Source of the DNA: Rubrivivax sp. SCN 71-131
Lineage (GTDB): Bacteria; Pseudomonadota; Gammaproteobacteria; Burkholderiales; Burkholderiaceae_C
Assembly: GCA_001724995.1 (NCBI GenBank)
Contig: MEFD01000017.1
Location: 440-64,439, forward strand
Length of the DNA: 64,000 nucleotides
Reading direction: 5' to 3'
Shown: piece by piece, positions 45,477 through 54,862 of the stretch
How the letters are laid out: the number at the start of each line of letters is the position of its first letter
Position numbering within the stretch: the first letter of the stretch is position 1
Translations under genes and position numbers: made by a program
Notes under the pieces: generated by a model
Told to the model about the DNA's origin: nothing
The model's input: only the letters and a program-made list of their open reading frames with translations
Databases searched by the model: none

Positions 45477-46428
45477 CCGCGTCGCCGCGTGCCATTGCGC
45501 GCTGGTGGCGCTCGATGAACTCCTGGTAGGTGTCGATGCCGCGCAGCTGCAGCACGGTGTTGCGCACCGCGGCCTCGACCAGCACCGCCAGGTTGCGCCC
45601 GGCGTCGACGGCGATCACCACCTTGCGCACCGGCAGGCCCAGCACGTCCTCGTACAGCGGTTCGTAGGGCAGGCGCTCGAAGTCGCGCTCCATCGTCTCC
45701 TTGCGCACCAGGTGGACGATGAGCTTGAGGCGCATCTTGCGCCGCACCGCGGTCTCGCCGAAGATGGCCTTGATGTCCAGCAGCCCGATGCCGCGCACTT
45801 CCAGCAGGTTCTGCAGCAGTTCGGGGCAGCGGCCCTCGAGCGAAGTCTGGCTGATGCGGTAGAGGTCGACCGCGTCGTCGGCGACCAGACCGTGGCCGCG
45901 GCTGATGAGCTCGAGGCCGAGTTCGCTCTTGCCCAGGCCCGATTCGCCGGTGAGCAGCACCCCCAGGCCGAGGATGTCCATGAAGACGCCGTGGCGGGTG
46001 GTGCGCTCGGCGAAGAGCTGCGCCAGGTAGGCGCGCACGACGTCGATCACGTGCCCGGCGGACTCGCGCGTGACGAAGAGCGGGATCTCGGCACGGTCGC
46101 AGATCACCACCAGACGCTCCGGCGGCTGCTGCTCGTCGGCGACGATGAGCACCGGCGGCTCCAGCGCGACGATGCGCGTGATGCGGCGCTCCTGCACCTC
46201 GGCGTCGGCCTGGGAGAGGTAGGCCACCTCGCGCAGGCCGACGATCTGCACCCGGTAGGGGTGGATGTAGTTCAGGTAGCCGACGAGGTCGGCCGCCGAG
46301 CGCGCTTCGCGCACCACGGCATCGTCGAAGCGGCGCTCGGGATGGGCGTGGCCGGCAACCCACTCCCAGTGCAGCACCCGGCGCTGCGCCTCGAACAAGG
46401 CGTCGGCGCTGATCGAGCTGGGCTTCAT
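45472..46428 (-). CDS. hprK: HPr kinase/phosphorylase
   Basis: This 318-residue bifunctional enzyme phosphorylates a Ser of HPr and reverses the reaction. Walker A is [17 protein letters not shown], and the HprK signature DAVDLYRIS follows it. The C-terminal block [16 protein letters not shown] is diagnostic. In betaproteobacteria it usually follows ptsN, as here (16-bp gap). It links the nitrogen-PTS proteins to cell status. Confidence 0.95.
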   Translation of the reverse strand: MKPSSISADALFEAQRRVLHWEWVAGHAHPERRFDDAVVREARSAADLVGYLNYIHPYRVQIVGLREVAYLSQADAEVQERRITRIVALEPPVLIVADEQQPPERLVVICDRAEIPLFVTRESAGHVIDVVRAYLAQLFAERTTRHGVFMDILGLGVLLTGESGLGKSELGLELISRGHGLVADDAVDLYRISQTSLEGRCPELLQNLLEVRGIGLLDIKAIFGETAVRRKMRLKLIVHLVRKETMERDFERLPYEPLYEDVLGLPVRKVVIAVDAGRNLAVLVEAAVRNTVLQLRGIDTYQEFIERHQRAMARGDAE

Positions 46429-46444
46429 GCCGGCGCCCGCAGGA

Positions 46445-46915
46445 TCAGGCCACCGTCTTCAGCGGCTCCCAGTCGGAGATCAGCTTGTGCACCGTGGCGG
46501 CGTCGGGCTCGGACTTCAGCCGCTCGCGCAGCTCGCGGTCGGAGAGCATCTCGGCGATCTCGGAGAGGATCTCGAGGTGGCGCTGCGTTGCCGCCTCGGG
46601 CACGAGCAGGAAGATCAGCAGCAGCACCGGTTCGTCGTCGGGCGCGTCGAAGGCCACCGGCTGCCGCAGGCGCAGCACCGCGGCGAGCGGGTTCTTCAGC
46701 CCCTTGATGCGCCCGTGCGGGATCGCCACGCCGTGACCGAGGCCGGTGGAGCCCAGACGCTCGCGCGCGAACAGGTTGTCGGTGACGGTGCCGCGGGCGA
46801 TCGCGTGCTGGTTCTCGAGCAGCAGGCCGGCCTGCTCGAACACGCGCTTCTTGCTGGTTGCGTCCACGTCGACCAGCACGTTCGTGTCCGGCAGGATGGC
46901 AGCGAGGCGGTTCAT
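46445..46915 (-). CDS. ptsN: PTS IIA-like nitrogen regulatory protein
   Basis: PtsN (EIIA-Ntr) is a regulatory phosphocarrier; its phosphorylated state influences potassium transport and stress responses. This 156-residue copy has the phosphorylated His in [15 protein letters not shown] and the family block [22 protein letters not shown]. The start at 46915 trims 20 shadow residues. It lies between hpf and hprK on the minus strand, with a terminator after hpf. Confidence 0.95.
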   Translation of the reverse strand: MNRLAAILPDTNVLVDVDATSKKRVFEQAGLLLENQHAIARGTVTDNLFARERLGSTGLGHGVAIPHGRIKGLKNPLAAVLRLRQPVAFDAPDDEPVLLLIFLLVPEAATQRHLEILSEIAEMLSDRELRERLKSEPDAATVHKLISDWEPLKTVA

Positions 46916-47086
46916 CTCGAAGTGTCCCCCCGTGGGCTGCCCGCTTGCCTGCGGACGGCCGCCCCAGTGTTGCAAAACGCAAGATTATAGGAAGCCCACC
47001 CCGCGCGCGCCCGCGATGGGCGCACCCCGAAAGCGGGGTATCGGTCGCATTTGACGACCTGGGCGAAGGGGCGGCCGGCAACAAGA

Positions 47087-47104
47087 ACGGCCCCGCAGGG
47101 CCGT
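47087..47104 (-). terminator. Intrinsic terminator after hpf
   Basis: On the minus strand ACGGCCC-TGCG-GGGCCGT forms a 7-bp stem followed by TCTTGTTG, 28 nt after the hpf stop codon. This is the clearest T-tailed terminator in the region. Confidence 0.75.
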
Positions 47105-47131
47105 CGTCGACGCATGCGCGGGGCCGTGTCT

Positions 47132-47470
47132 TCAGCCGGTGCTCGCGTCCAGGCGCTTGGCGCCGTGGTGGTGGTCCTGCAGCCGGTCCTTGTGGCGCAC
47201 GACCTGGCGGTCGAGCTTGTCCATGAGCTGGTCGATGGCCGCGTACAAGTCCTCGCTCGCGTGCTCGACGAAGATGTCGCGCCCCTTCACCCTCAGGGTG
47301 ACTTCGGCGCGCTGCCGTCTCTCCTTCTCCTTCTTCTTCTCGACCGTCAGCAGGACGTTGATGTCGACGACCTGGTCGAAGTGGCGCGTCACCCGATCCA
47401 GCTTGTTCAGCACGTACTCGCGCAGCGCGGGTGTGACTTCGAGATGGTGTCCGCTGATCGTCAGATTCAT
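47132..47470 (-). CDS. hpf: Ribosome hibernation promoting factor
   Basis: This 112-residue HPF/RaiA-type protein stabilises inactive ribosomes in slow growth. It starts [20 protein letters not shown] and keeps the basic RNA-binding strands and [18 protein letters not shown] strong AAGGAGG lies 6 nt before the ATG. In most relatives rpoN lies immediately upstream; here there is a repeat-rich gap and the end of a TRAP operon, so hpf must have its own promoter. Confidence 0.94.
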   Translation of the reverse strand: MNLTISGHHLEVTPALREYVLNKLDRVTRHFDQVVDINVLLTVEKKKEKERRQRAEVTLRVKGRDIFVEHASEDLYAAIDQLMDKLDRQVVRHKDRLQDHHHGAKRLDASTG

Positions 47471-47852
47471 TCAAGCCTCCTTGGGAAGGGAGTGGGCATG
47501 GCGCGATGGGGAACGCCGACGACGCCGCCTGCAGCGACCGGTTCAGGGGCTGTGCCGAGGCCATGAGAGGTGCCGTCCGCGGTCGTCGACCCGGTGGCCG
47601 ACGAGCCCAGTGTGCCGCGGCCCGCAAGGGCTGGCAAGCCGGGTCCGAATGCAATGGAGGCGGTCGTTGTGATAGCTGCCAAGTCATGCCGGAGCGTGGC
47701 GCAGAAGCGGACCTCGCGGCGCGAACCTCCGCGTGCGGAAATGATCGAAGGCGCCCACGACCCGCGTCGCCTGACCCCTGCCGACACCGACACCGACACC
47801 GACACCGGCGCCGGCGCCGCGGGGACGGGGACGGGGACGGGGACGGGGACGC
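47471..47852. other. Repeat-bearing gap upstream of hpf
   Basis: This 382-bp stretch has no convincing gene. It holds a 70-bp hexanucleotide array (47781-47850) at its right edge and presumably the hpf promoter near its left edge, though no clear -35/-10 pair was seen. rpoN and the LPS-export genes usually found here are absent. Confidence 0.5.
47781..47850. repeat. Hexanucleotide tandem array
   Basis: Four CCGACA units, two CCGGCG units, a CCGC step and five perfect GGGGAC units follow one another in 70 bp. The array ends 2 nt before the TGA of the TRAP permease gene (minus strand), so it is its 3' UTR. The two halves can pair imperfectly around GGCGCCGGCGCC. Copy number is probably unstable. 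Confidence 0.85.
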
Positions 47853-50099
47853 TCAGGCCGCGGCGCGGGCCGGCGCCGGCGTCGGCAGGGGCCGCGCGTG
47901 CCAGACCAGGATCGCCAGCACCGCCGGCACGCAGATCGCGCTGACCACCGGGTTGCCGAAGACCAGCGCCAGCGACAGCACGTTCAGCACCAGGAAGGCC
48001 GGCCTGCCCACCGGGCGCGCGACGAAGCCGGTGTAGGCCGCGCCCAGGCCCAGGATGCCGACGATGATGGACACCAGGGCGACGCCGAACGAAGTCCAGC
48101 CGAACTCGACGAACAACAGCGAGGGCGAGTAGACGAAGGCAAAGGGCACCAGCGCCTTGCCCATCGAGAGGCGAAAGGCCGTCATGCCGGTGCGCATCGG
48201 CTCGCTGGCGGCGATGCCGGCGGCGGCGAAGGCCGCCAGCGCCACCGGCGGCGTGACGTCGGCGAGCACGCCGTAGTAGAAGACGAAGAAGTGCGTCGCC
48301 AGTTGCGGCACGCCGAGCTGTTGCATCGCCGGCGCGACCATCGCGGCCAGGATGATGTAGGTCGGCGTCGTCGGCACGCCCGCGCCCATCACGATGCAGG
48401 CCGCGGCGGTGAACAGCAGCCCGAAGAGGATGGTGAGCTGGCGCAGGTCGAGGAGGCCCAGCGCGTCCATCGCCTTCACCGCGTGCGCGGCCACGCCCGA
48501 GAGGTCGATGACCCAGGCGGAGAACTTGAAGCCCATGCCGGTGAGCGTCGTGATGCCCAGCACGAAGCCCACGCAGGCGCAGGCGGCGCCGATGCCCAGC
48601 GCCGCCTTGGCGCCCATCTCGAAGCCCTCGACGAGCCCGCGCGGCCCGATCGCCAGCCCGCTCATGTGGCGACCCATGGGCCCGAGCAGCTTGGGGATCC
48701 ACGAGCAGATGATGCTCAGCGTGATGCCCCAGAACGCCGCCAGGAAGGGCGTGTACTGCATCAGCAGCAGCGTCACCATCACCACCAGCGGGATGAACAG
48801 ATGCCAGCTGCTCTTGAGCACCAGCGTGAGCGAGGGGATTTCCGAGGCGTCCATGCCGGCGAGCTTCAGCCGCTTGGCCTCCAGGTGCACCATGAAGAGA
48901 ATCGCCATGTAGTGCAGCAGCGCCGGCACGATGGCCACGAGGATCAGGCTGTTGTAGGGGATGCCGAGCGTCTCGGCCATGATGAAGGCCGCGGCACCCA
49001 TGATCGGCGGCGTGATCTGTCCGCCGCAGCTGGCGCTGGCCTCGACGGCGCCGGCAAAGCGCGGCTTGAAGCCGACCTTCTTCATGAGCGGGATCGTCAT
49101 CACGCCGGTGGTCACGGTGTTGGCGATCGCGCTGCCGCTGATCATGCCGAACAGGCCCGAGGAGACGACGCTGACCTTGGCCGGCCCGCCGGCGAAGCGA
49201 CCGGCGGCGATCGTCGCCAGGTTCACGAACAGCTGCCCCAGGCCCGTGAGCTGCGCCATGATGCCGAAGAGCACGAAGTGAAAGACGAAGGTCGCCACCA
49301 CGCCCACCGGGATGCCGTAGATGCCCTCGGTGCCCTTGTAGAGGTGCGCGAGCACGCGTGGCACGCTGTAGCCGCGATGCGCCAGGCCGCCGGGCAGGTA
49401 GGGGCCGAAGATGCCGTAGAGGACCGTCGCGATGGCCAGCAGCGGCAGAAAGATGCCCATGGTGCGGCGCGTGGCCTCGACCACCATGATGACGGCGACG
49501 ACGCCCATCATCAGGTCGGCCGGCGTGTGCTGGCCCGGGCGCTGGATGAAGATTTCGTCGAAGAAGAGCAGCAGGTAGAGCGAGAAGCTCGCCGCCGCGA
49601 GCGCGAAGATCCAGTCGCGCCAGGGGACGTGGCGGCTGCTGCCATCGTAGGCGCGCAGCGGCAGCGACAGGCCCGAGAGCGCCACCAGCACGGCGATGAA
49701 GCTTGCCTGCGCGCCGCTCGTGACCTCCCCGCCCAGCTCGCGCAGCAGGCCTACGCCCAGCAGCGCGTAGAAGGCCACGAGGCCCAGCGACACGATCCAC
49801 TCCCAGGGGCCGGGCAGGCGGTGCTGGCGCGGAAAGACCAGGAAGCACAGCGCGAGCACCACCGTCAGGTGGATGGCGCGGTGCGCGATCTCGTTGTGCA
49901 GGCCGAAGCCGGCGGTGTAGTAGTGGAAGATCGACAGGCCGACCGCCAGCACGGTGACGACCAGCGCCGAGAGGCCGGCGAGGCGGCGGAAGTTCGACTC
50001 CGGATCGAACTGCTCGATCAGGCGGTCGATCTCGTCCTGGGTGAAGGGGACCTTGACGTTGGTCGAGGGTGCGGGGGAGGCGTCTGGGGCGGTGCTCAC
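47853..50099 (-). CDS. TRAP transporter permease, TAXI type (fused DctQM-like)
   Basis: This 748-residue permease is a fused TRAP small plus large membrane subunit, typical of TAXI systems. After a hydrophilic start come about 4 helices (small-subunit part, to about residue 170), then the large transport domain with GAVEASASCGGQITPPIMGAAAFIMAE and GAGVPTTPTYIILA. GTG 50099 follows GAGG, 7 nt away, and is preferred to the ORF start at 50159. The operon is TAXI binding protein, DUF1850 protein, permease. Confidence 0.92.
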   Translation of the reverse strand: MSTAPDASPAPSTNVKVPFTQDEIDRLIEQFDPESNFRRLAGLSALVVTVLAVGLSIFHYYTAGFGLHNEIAHRAIHLTVVLALCFLVFPRQHRLPGPWEWIVSLGLVAFYALLGVGLLRELGGEVTSGAQASFIAVLVALSGLSLPLRAYDGSSRHVPWRDWIFALAAASFSLYLLLFFDEIFIQRPGQHTPADLMMGVVAVIMVVEATRRTMGIFLPLLAIATVLYGIFGPYLPGGLAHRGYSVPRVLAHLYKGTEGIYGIPVGVVATFVFHFVLFGIMAQLTGLGQLFVNLATIAAGRFAGGPAKVSVVSSGLFGMISGSAIANTVTTGVMTIPLMKKVGFKPRFAGAVEASASCGGQITPPIMGAAAFIMAETLGIPYNSLILVAIVPALLHYMAILFMVHLEAKRLKLAGMDASEIPSLTLVLKSSWHLFIPLVVMVTLLLMQYTPFLAAFWGITLSIICSWIPKLLGPMGRHMSGLAIGPRGLVEGFEMGAKAALGIGAACACVGFVLGITTLTGMGFKFSAWVIDLSGVAAHAVKAMDALGLLDLRQLTILFGLLFTAAACIVMGAGVPTTPTYIILAAMVAPAMQQLGVPQLATHFFVFYYGVLADVTPPVALAAFAAAGIAASEPMRTGMTAFRLSMGKALVPFAFVYSPSLLFVEFGWTSFGVALVSIIVGILGLGAAYTGFVARPVGRPAFLVLNVLSLALVFGNPVVSAICVPAVLAILVWHARPLPTPAPARAAA

Positions 50100-50181
50100 G
50101 CGGGTCCTCTTCGGGTTGATGCCTGTGGCTTGACCAGGGGCGCTGCGTCGGCTGCGCAACGGAGTCGTTTCGGTCGCAGCT

Positions 50182-50658
50182 TCAGCCGGGCGCGCAGTGC
50201 TCGACGCGCATCGCCACGGCAGGAACGCCGAGCGCGGCCAGCGGCAGCACGCGCCCGTCGGCGAGCAGCACGCGCATGTGCTGTTGCGCCAGTGCCCGCA
50301 CCACCAACGGGTCGACGACGCGGTCGGTCAGGAGCCGCCAGCCGGCGCCGTCGCGCTCGAGGCGTTCGCCGGCCTCGGCGGCGTAGGGCAGGCCGTAGCC
50401 CTGGCCCTCGAAGCGCTCCAGCACGAGGTGCGCACGCCAGCCCGGGGTGTCGGGCCGGAAGCGGTAGTGGTCCTCCACCGGCGTGCCCAGCACCGAGTGC
50501 GTGAAGGCCACGCGCAGGCCCGGTGCCGCGGCGTCCAGCGGCGCGCGCGCCAGCTCGCCGCCATCGGGGTGCGCAGACAGCACCAGCTCGCAGGCCGGCG
50601 CGGCCAGCGTCAGCAGCAGCGCGGCCGCCGCGACGGCGCCACGCTGCGCCGCCCTCAC
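50182..50658 (-). CDS. DUF1850 domain protein of the TAXI-TRAP operon
   Basis: This 158-residue small exported protein has a signal-like N-terminus (GAVAAAALLLTLAAPACELVLS). The core follows DUF1850 (FTHSVLGTPVEDHYRFRP; ERFEGQGYGLPY). DUF1850 genes are commonly found between TAXI binding-protein and permease genes; the role is unknown. Its GTG overlaps the binding-protein stop by 4 nt (GTGA), so expression is coupled. It lies 82 bp before the permease. Confidence 0.85.
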   Translation of the reverse strand: MRAAQRGAVAAAALLLTLAAPACELVLSAHPDGGELARAPLDAAAPGLRVAFTHSVLGTPVEDHYRFRPDTPGWRAHLVLERFEGQGYGLPYAAEAGERLERDGAGWRLLTDRVVDPLVVRALAQQHMRVLLADGRVLPLAALGVPAVAMRVEHCAPG

Positions 50659-51629
50659 TTGACCAGGCCCTTTTCCTTGAAGTACTTCAGCGCGCCCGGG
50701 TGAAACGGCACGTTGCCGACCGCCATCGCCGTCTGCAGGTTGATGTTCTTGCCCTGCGCGTGCACCTGACCCATGATCGCCGTGTTTTCGTACAAGGCCT
50801 TGGTGACCTCGTAGGCCACGGTCTCGGGCACCGCGTCGTGCGTGGTCCACACCGCCATCACGGCCAGGGTGTCGACGACATCGGCCTGACCCTTGTAGGT
50901 GTTGGCGGGCAGCTTGACGCTGGCGTAGTAGGGCTGCTGCTTCTGCAGGTTGGCGATCTCCGCGCCGGCCAGCGGGATGACCTTGAGCGCGTGGCTCTGC
51001 GCGAAGTCGGTGATCGCCGCGGTCGGCACGCCGGCGGTGATCAGCGTCGCGTGCAGGTTGCCGTCCTTGATCTTGTCCACCGCCTGCGTGAACGAGGACA
51101 GATCCTCCTTCACGTCGGCGCGCGTCATGCCGTAGACCTGCAGCAGGTCGGTCAGCAGCTGGTACTGGCCCGAGCCGGGCGAGCCCGAGGAGATGCTCTT
51201 GCCCTTGAGGTCGCGTACGCTGTGGATGCCCGAGTCGGCGCGCGTGATCAGCTGCACCGTCTCGGGGTAGAGGGCGCCAAGCGCGCGCAGGTTCTTCAGC
51301 GGTGCGCTCGCGAACTGGCCCTTGCCATGGTAGGCGGCATCCAGGATGTCGGCGGCAACGAAGGCCGATTCGATGTCCTTCTTGGCCAGCAGCTGGGCGT
51401 TGCCGACCGAGGCGCCGGCGGCCTCGGCGGTGGCGCTGATCTTCTTGCCGTCGACCGTGGCCTTGTTGCTGATGAGCTGCGCCAGCATGCCGCCCAGCGG
51501 GTAGTAGGTGCCGCCGGTGCCGCCGGTGGCGATGCCGAAGAACAGCCGTTGCTGCGCCATCGCGCCGGTGGTGGCCAACGCGGCGGCCGCGAGCGCGGCG
51601 GCCGCGGCGTGTTTCCAGTTCAGTCTCAT
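50655..51629 (-). CDS. TAXI family TRAP substrate-binding protein
   Basis: This 324-residue periplasmic binding protein has a signal peptide (AAAAALAAAALATTGAMAQ). The TAXI family start follows, RLFFGIATGGTGGTYYPLGGMLAQ, then DLKGKSISSGSPGSGQYQLL. These proteins deliver carboxylates, amino acids or similar ligands to the TRAP permease; the ligand cannot be told. GAGGAGC lies 5 nt before the chosen ATG 51629. A LysR gene is divergent and may regulate the operon. Confidence 0.92.
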   Translation of the reverse strand: MRLNWKHAAAAALAAAALATTGAMAQQRLFFGIATGGTGGTYYPLGGMLAQLISNKATVDGKKISATAEAAGASVGNAQLLAKKDIESAFVAADILDAAYHGKGQFASAPLKNLRALGALYPETVQLITRADSGIHSVRDLKGKSISSGSPGSGQYQLLTDLLQVYGMTRADVKEDLSSFTQAVDKIKDGNLHATLITAGVPTAAITDFAQSHALKVIPLAGAEIANLQKQQPYYASVKLPANTYKGQADVVDTLAVMAVWTTHDAVPETVAYEVTKALYENTAIMGQVHAQGKNINLQTAMAVGNVPFHPGALKYFKEKGLVK

Positions 51630-51685
51630 CGATTGCTCCTCGGTTTGCATCGGTGTGGCCACGGCGGCGCGGCCGGGTGGCGGAC

Positions 51686-51691
51686 AATCTA
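51686..51691 (-). promoter_or_regulatory. Candidate -10 box of the TAXI operon
   Basis: TAGATT on the minus strand, about 56 nt before the TAXI binding-protein ATG, in the spacer shared with the divergent LysR gene. Confidence 0.35.
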
Positions 51692-51760
51692 GGCGATGCC
51701 TTGCGACGTCCGTTCGTCATCGTGCGTGCTGATGCCGAGCATCACGCCGTATTGCGCGCC

Positions 51761-52771
51761 ATGAAGCCCGAGGTCGCCGTGCCGCCGCCCTGGGAGCAGC
51801 TCGCGAGCTGGATCGCCGTGGTCGAGACCGGGGCGGTCTCGGCCGCTGCACGCCGCGCCGGATTGTCACAGGCGGGCGTGTCGCAGCATGTGCGTGCGCT
51901 CGAGCAGCGACTGGGCTGCGAACTGCTCGACCGCGGCACGCGCCCGGCGCGCGTCACCGCCAGCGGCCGGCGCCTGTACGAGCATGCGCTGGACCTGCTG
52001 CAGCGCGCCAACGAGATGGACGAGGGCGTGCGCAGCCTCAGCCGCAGCACCCGCAGCGCGGTGCGCGTGGGCTGTGTCGACAGCTTCGCGGCCACGCTGG
52101 GGCCGTCGCTGGTGCGCGGGCTGTTCGACCGCGTGCAGCGGCTGCAACTGCTGTCGGGCCTGATGCCCGACCTGGCGCAGCGCTTCGCCGAGCGCCGGCT
52201 GGACCTGCTGATCGGCACCCAGGACGTGGCCGGCCAGGCCGGGATCGATGCGCAGCCGCTGCTGGCCGAACGCTTCGTGCTCGTGCTGCCGCGCGAGCGC
52301 GGCCTGCGCGGCGCCACCACGCTGCAGGCGCTGGGCGCCACGCTGCCCTTCTTCGGCTACAGCATGCGCTCGACCATCGGAGCCCAGGTCGATGCCTACG
52401 TGCGCCGCCACGATCCGGGCCTGACGCGGCGCTACGAGTTCGACGCCACCGATCCGCTGCTCGGCCTGGTGGCCGCCGGCCTGGGTTTCGCGCTGACGAC
52501 GCCGCTGTGCCTGTGGCAGTCGCGTCATCACGCGCAGGCCGTGCAGGTGTTGCCGCTGTCGACGCTGAAGCGCGACGGCGAACCCTATCCGCTGCTGGAA
52601 CGCCGCTTCTGGCTCTGCAACCGTGCCGGCGAGCTCGGACGCCTGCCCTCCGAGACCGCCAACCTGGTGCGGGTGGCGGTTCGCGAACTCAAGCGTGCGC
52701 TGCAGCCGGCGCTGGGCGTGGAGCCGGCGGCGCTGGTGGCGCTGCACGAGTCGCGCCGCAACGCCGGCTGA
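51761..52771 (+). CDS. LysR-type transcriptional regulator
   Basis: This 336-residue regulator has an N-terminal winged helix-turn-helix (TGAVSAAARRAGLSQAGVSQHVRALEQRLG) and a LysR substrate-binding domain. The start at 51761 gives the normal spacing before WEQLASWIAVVETG. The divergent position next to the TAXI-TRAP operon suggests local control of that uptake system. The downstream FAD oxidoreductase, 65 bp away on the same strand, may share the operon. Confidence 0.9.
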   Translation: MKPEVAVPPPWEQLASWIAVVETGAVSAAARRAGLSQAGVSQHVRALEQRLGCELLDRGTRPARVTASGRRLYEHALDLLQRANEMDEGVRSLSRSTRSAVRVGCVDSFAATLGPSLVRGLFDRVQRLQLLSGLMPDLAQRFAERRLDLLIGTQDVAGQAGIDAQPLLAERFVLVLPRERGLRGATTLQALGATLPFFGYSMRSTIGAQVDAYVRRHDPGLTRRYEFDATDPLLGLVAAGLGFALTTPLCLWQSRHHAQAVQVLPLSTLKRDGEPYPLLERRFWLCNRAGELGRLPSETANLVRVAVRELKRALQPALGVEPAALVALHESRRNAG

Positions 52772-52836
52772 TCCAGAGCATCAGCTTCGGCGGTGCTGGC
52801 GCGTGGCCGGCGACGCCGCGCACAGACTGCCGGCCC

Positions 52837-54027
52837 ATGCAATCCAACCACGACGTGATCGTCATCGGCGCCGGCGTCGTCGGCTGCTCGATCGCCTTTC
52901 ATCTGACCGCGCTCGGCGCGCGCGACGTGCGGGTGATCGACCGGCTGGGCATCGGCAACGGCACCAGCGCGCAGAGCAGCGGCATCCTGCGCACGCACTA
53001 CTCGGTGCCGCAGAACGTCGAGCTGGCGCGGCGCTCGTTCGCCGCCTTCGAGCGCTTTGCCGAGTACGTCGCCGACGCCGAGGCCGACGCCGGGCTGGTG
53101 CGCTGCGGCTACCTGATCGCCGCGCCCGAGGGCCCGCGGCTGGCGGCGCTGCAGGCGGCACTCGCGCAGCAGCAGGCGCTGGGCATCCCGATGCGCCTGC
53201 TGGACGTGCACGAGGCCGCGGAACGCCTGCCGATCGCCCGCTTCGACGACGCCGCGCTGATCGGCTTCGAGCCCGAGGCGGGCTTTGCCGACGCCTACCT
53301 CGTCGCCACCGGGTTCGCGCGCGCCGCGCGCCGGCTGGGCGCGCGCTTTCTCGAAGGCGTGGCCGTGCAGGGCCTGCTGCGCGAGGGCGGGCGCATCACG
53401 GGCGTGCAGACGGACCGGGGGCCGATGCACGCGGGCCTCGTGATCAGCGCGCAGAACATCTGGACGGCCGAGCTGCAGGCCTGGAGCGGCATCGAGATGC
53501 CGCTGTACCCCGAGCGCCATCGCGTCTTCGCCTTCGAGACGCCGGCTGCGCCCTACACGCGGGCGATGCCGGTGTACAAGGACCTGGGCTCGCCCGGCAT
53601 GCTCTATTGCCGCAGCTACGGCGGCCGGCAGATGCTGGTGAGCGAAGGCATTGCCGGCGAGCGGCTCACCGCGCCCGAGATCGAGCAGGCCGACATCCCG
53701 ATGGACGCGGTGATCGAGGTCGGCGAGCAGGTGGCCGGCCGCTTTCCGGCCTACGCCGAGGCGGGGCTGGCCTCGTCCTGGACCGGCGTCTACGACGTCA
53801 CGCCCGACTGGAACCCGGTGCTCGGCCCGGTGCCGGGGCTCGAGGGCTTGCTCGTGGCCTTCGGCTTCTCGGGCCACGGCTTCAAGCTCTCGCCGGCGGT
53901 GGGCCGGCTGGTCGCGCAAATGGCGCTGGGCCAGCCGACCGGGATCGCCGCCGAAGCCTACGCGATCGAGCGCTTCGCGCAAGGGCGGCTGCTCACCGGC
54001 GCCTACGGCGCGGGTGCGGTGTCCTGA
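52837..54027 (+). CDS. FAD-dependent oxidoreductase (D-amino-acid/sarcosine oxidase-like)
   Basis: This is a 396-residue DAO-family flavoprotein. The Rossmann motif VIVIGAGVVGCSIAFHL lies at residues 8-24, and the C-terminal FGFSGHGFKLSPAVGRL is the typical isoalloxazine-contact block of glycine/sarcosine oxidase relatives. The substrate is probably an amino or N-methylamino acid. The neighbouring TAXI operon and LysR gene fit uptake and oxidation of one compound, which is an inference. The gene is followed by a strong hairpin. Confidence 0.88.
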   Translation: MQSNHDVIVIGAGVVGCSIAFHLTALGARDVRVIDRLGIGNGTSAQSSGILRTHYSVPQNVELARRSFAAFERFAEYVADAEADAGLVRCGYLIAAPEGPRLAALQAALAQQQALGIPMRLLDVHEAAERLPIARFDDAALIGFEPEAGFADAYLVATGFARAARRLGARFLEGVAVQGLLREGGRITGVQTDRGPMHAGLVISAQNIWTAELQAWSGIEMPLYPERHRVFAFETPAAPYTRAMPVYKDLGSPGMLYCRSYGGRQMLVSEGIAGERLTAPEIEQADIPMDAVIEVGEQVAGRFPAYAEAGLASSWTGVYDVTPDWNPVLGPVPGLEGLLVAFGFSGHGFKLSPAVGRLVAQMALGQPTGIAAEAYAIERFAQGRLLTGAYGAGAVS

Positions 54028-54121
54028 AGGGGTGCGGGCACGCCGATCGCGGCTGCCGCCTCGCGACCGGGGCGGCGCCGCGGCGCAGGCGCGATCCGTC
54101 ACAATGCCCGCTGCTGCTCGC

Positions 54122-54146
54122 CGCGGGCACCGCTCCGGTGCCCGCG
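54122..54146 (+). terminator. Hairpin between the FAD oxidoreductase and MBL genes
   Basis: CGCGGGCACC/GGTGCCCGCG is a perfect 10-bp stem with a GCTCC loop, about 95 nt after the oxidoreductase stop. No T tract follows. It could terminate, or lie in the leader of the MBL gene. Confidence 0.45.
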
Positions 54147-54220
54147 CGCCCGCGTCGACATGGCCTCCTGCGCGGCCCTCTGTCCGCATCCGCGACGCGG
54201 GGCCTTCACCATGTCACGCC

Positions 54221-54862
54221 ATGCCCCTGCACTACCGCACCCTCCCCGTCACCCCCTTCGAACAGAACGCCTCGCTCGTCTGGTGCGAAGCCACGCGCAA
54301 GGCGGCGGTGATCGATCCCGGCGGCGACCTGCCGCGGCTGCTGGCGGCGGTGGACGAGCTCGGGCTCGAGCTCGGGCAGATCTGGCTCACGCACGCGCAC
54401 ATCGACCACGCCGGCGGCACCGGTGAGCTGGCGCGCACGCGCGACCTGCCGATCATCGGCCCACATCGCGGCGACCAGTACTGGATCGACACGTTGCCAC
54501 AGCAGAGCCAGATGTTCGGCTTCCCGCCGGCCGAGGCCTTCACCCCCACGCGCTGGCTCGAGGATGGCGACACCGTGAGCGTGGGCGCATGCACGCTGGA
54601 CGTGCGCCACTGCCCCGGCCACACGGCCGGGCACGTCGTCTTCCACAGCGTGCAGGCGCAGCGCTGCTTCGTCGGCGACGTGCTCTTTGCCGGCAGCATC
54701 GGTCGCACCGACCTGCACGGCGGCGACTTCGACACCCTCATCGCCAGCATCACGCAGCGCCTGTGGCCGATGGGCGACGACACCGTCTTCATCCCCGGCC
54801 ATGGTCCGGAGAGCAGCTTCGGCCGCGAGCGCCGCTTCAACCCCTTCCTGCAGGGCCGCTGA
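54221..54862 (+). CDS. MBL-fold hydrolase (glyoxalase II-like, YcbL type)
   Basis: This 213-residue metallo-beta-lactamase-fold enzyme has the metal motif THAHIDHAGG (near residue 63), CPGHTAGHVVF, GDVLFAGSIGRTDL and FIPGHGP. It resembles E. coli YcbL, a glyoxalase II-type hydrolase. The start at 54221 trims 69 residues of shadow. Its stop overlaps the start of the Crp/Fnr gene (TGATG), so the two are coupled. Confidence 0.92.
   Translation: MPLHYRTLPVTPFEQNASLVWCEATRKAAVIDPGGDLPRLLAAVDELGLELGQIWLTHAHIDHAGGTGELARTRDLPIIGPHRGDQYWIDTLPQQSQMFGFPPAEAFTPTRWLEDGDTVSVGACTLDVRHCPGHTAGHVVFHSVQAQRCFVGDVLFAGSIGRTDLHGGDFDTLIASITQRLWPMGDDTVFIPGHGPESSFGRERRFNPFLQGR

Noticed and set aside
47781-47850. Repeat array as a CRISPR
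   Set aside because: Units are 6 bp with no spacers and no cas genes nearby.
47467-49848. 793-aa minus-strand ORF ending in VPVPVP/SVSVSV
   Set aside because: Frame-shadow of the TAXI permease running through the hexanucleotide array; no family features.
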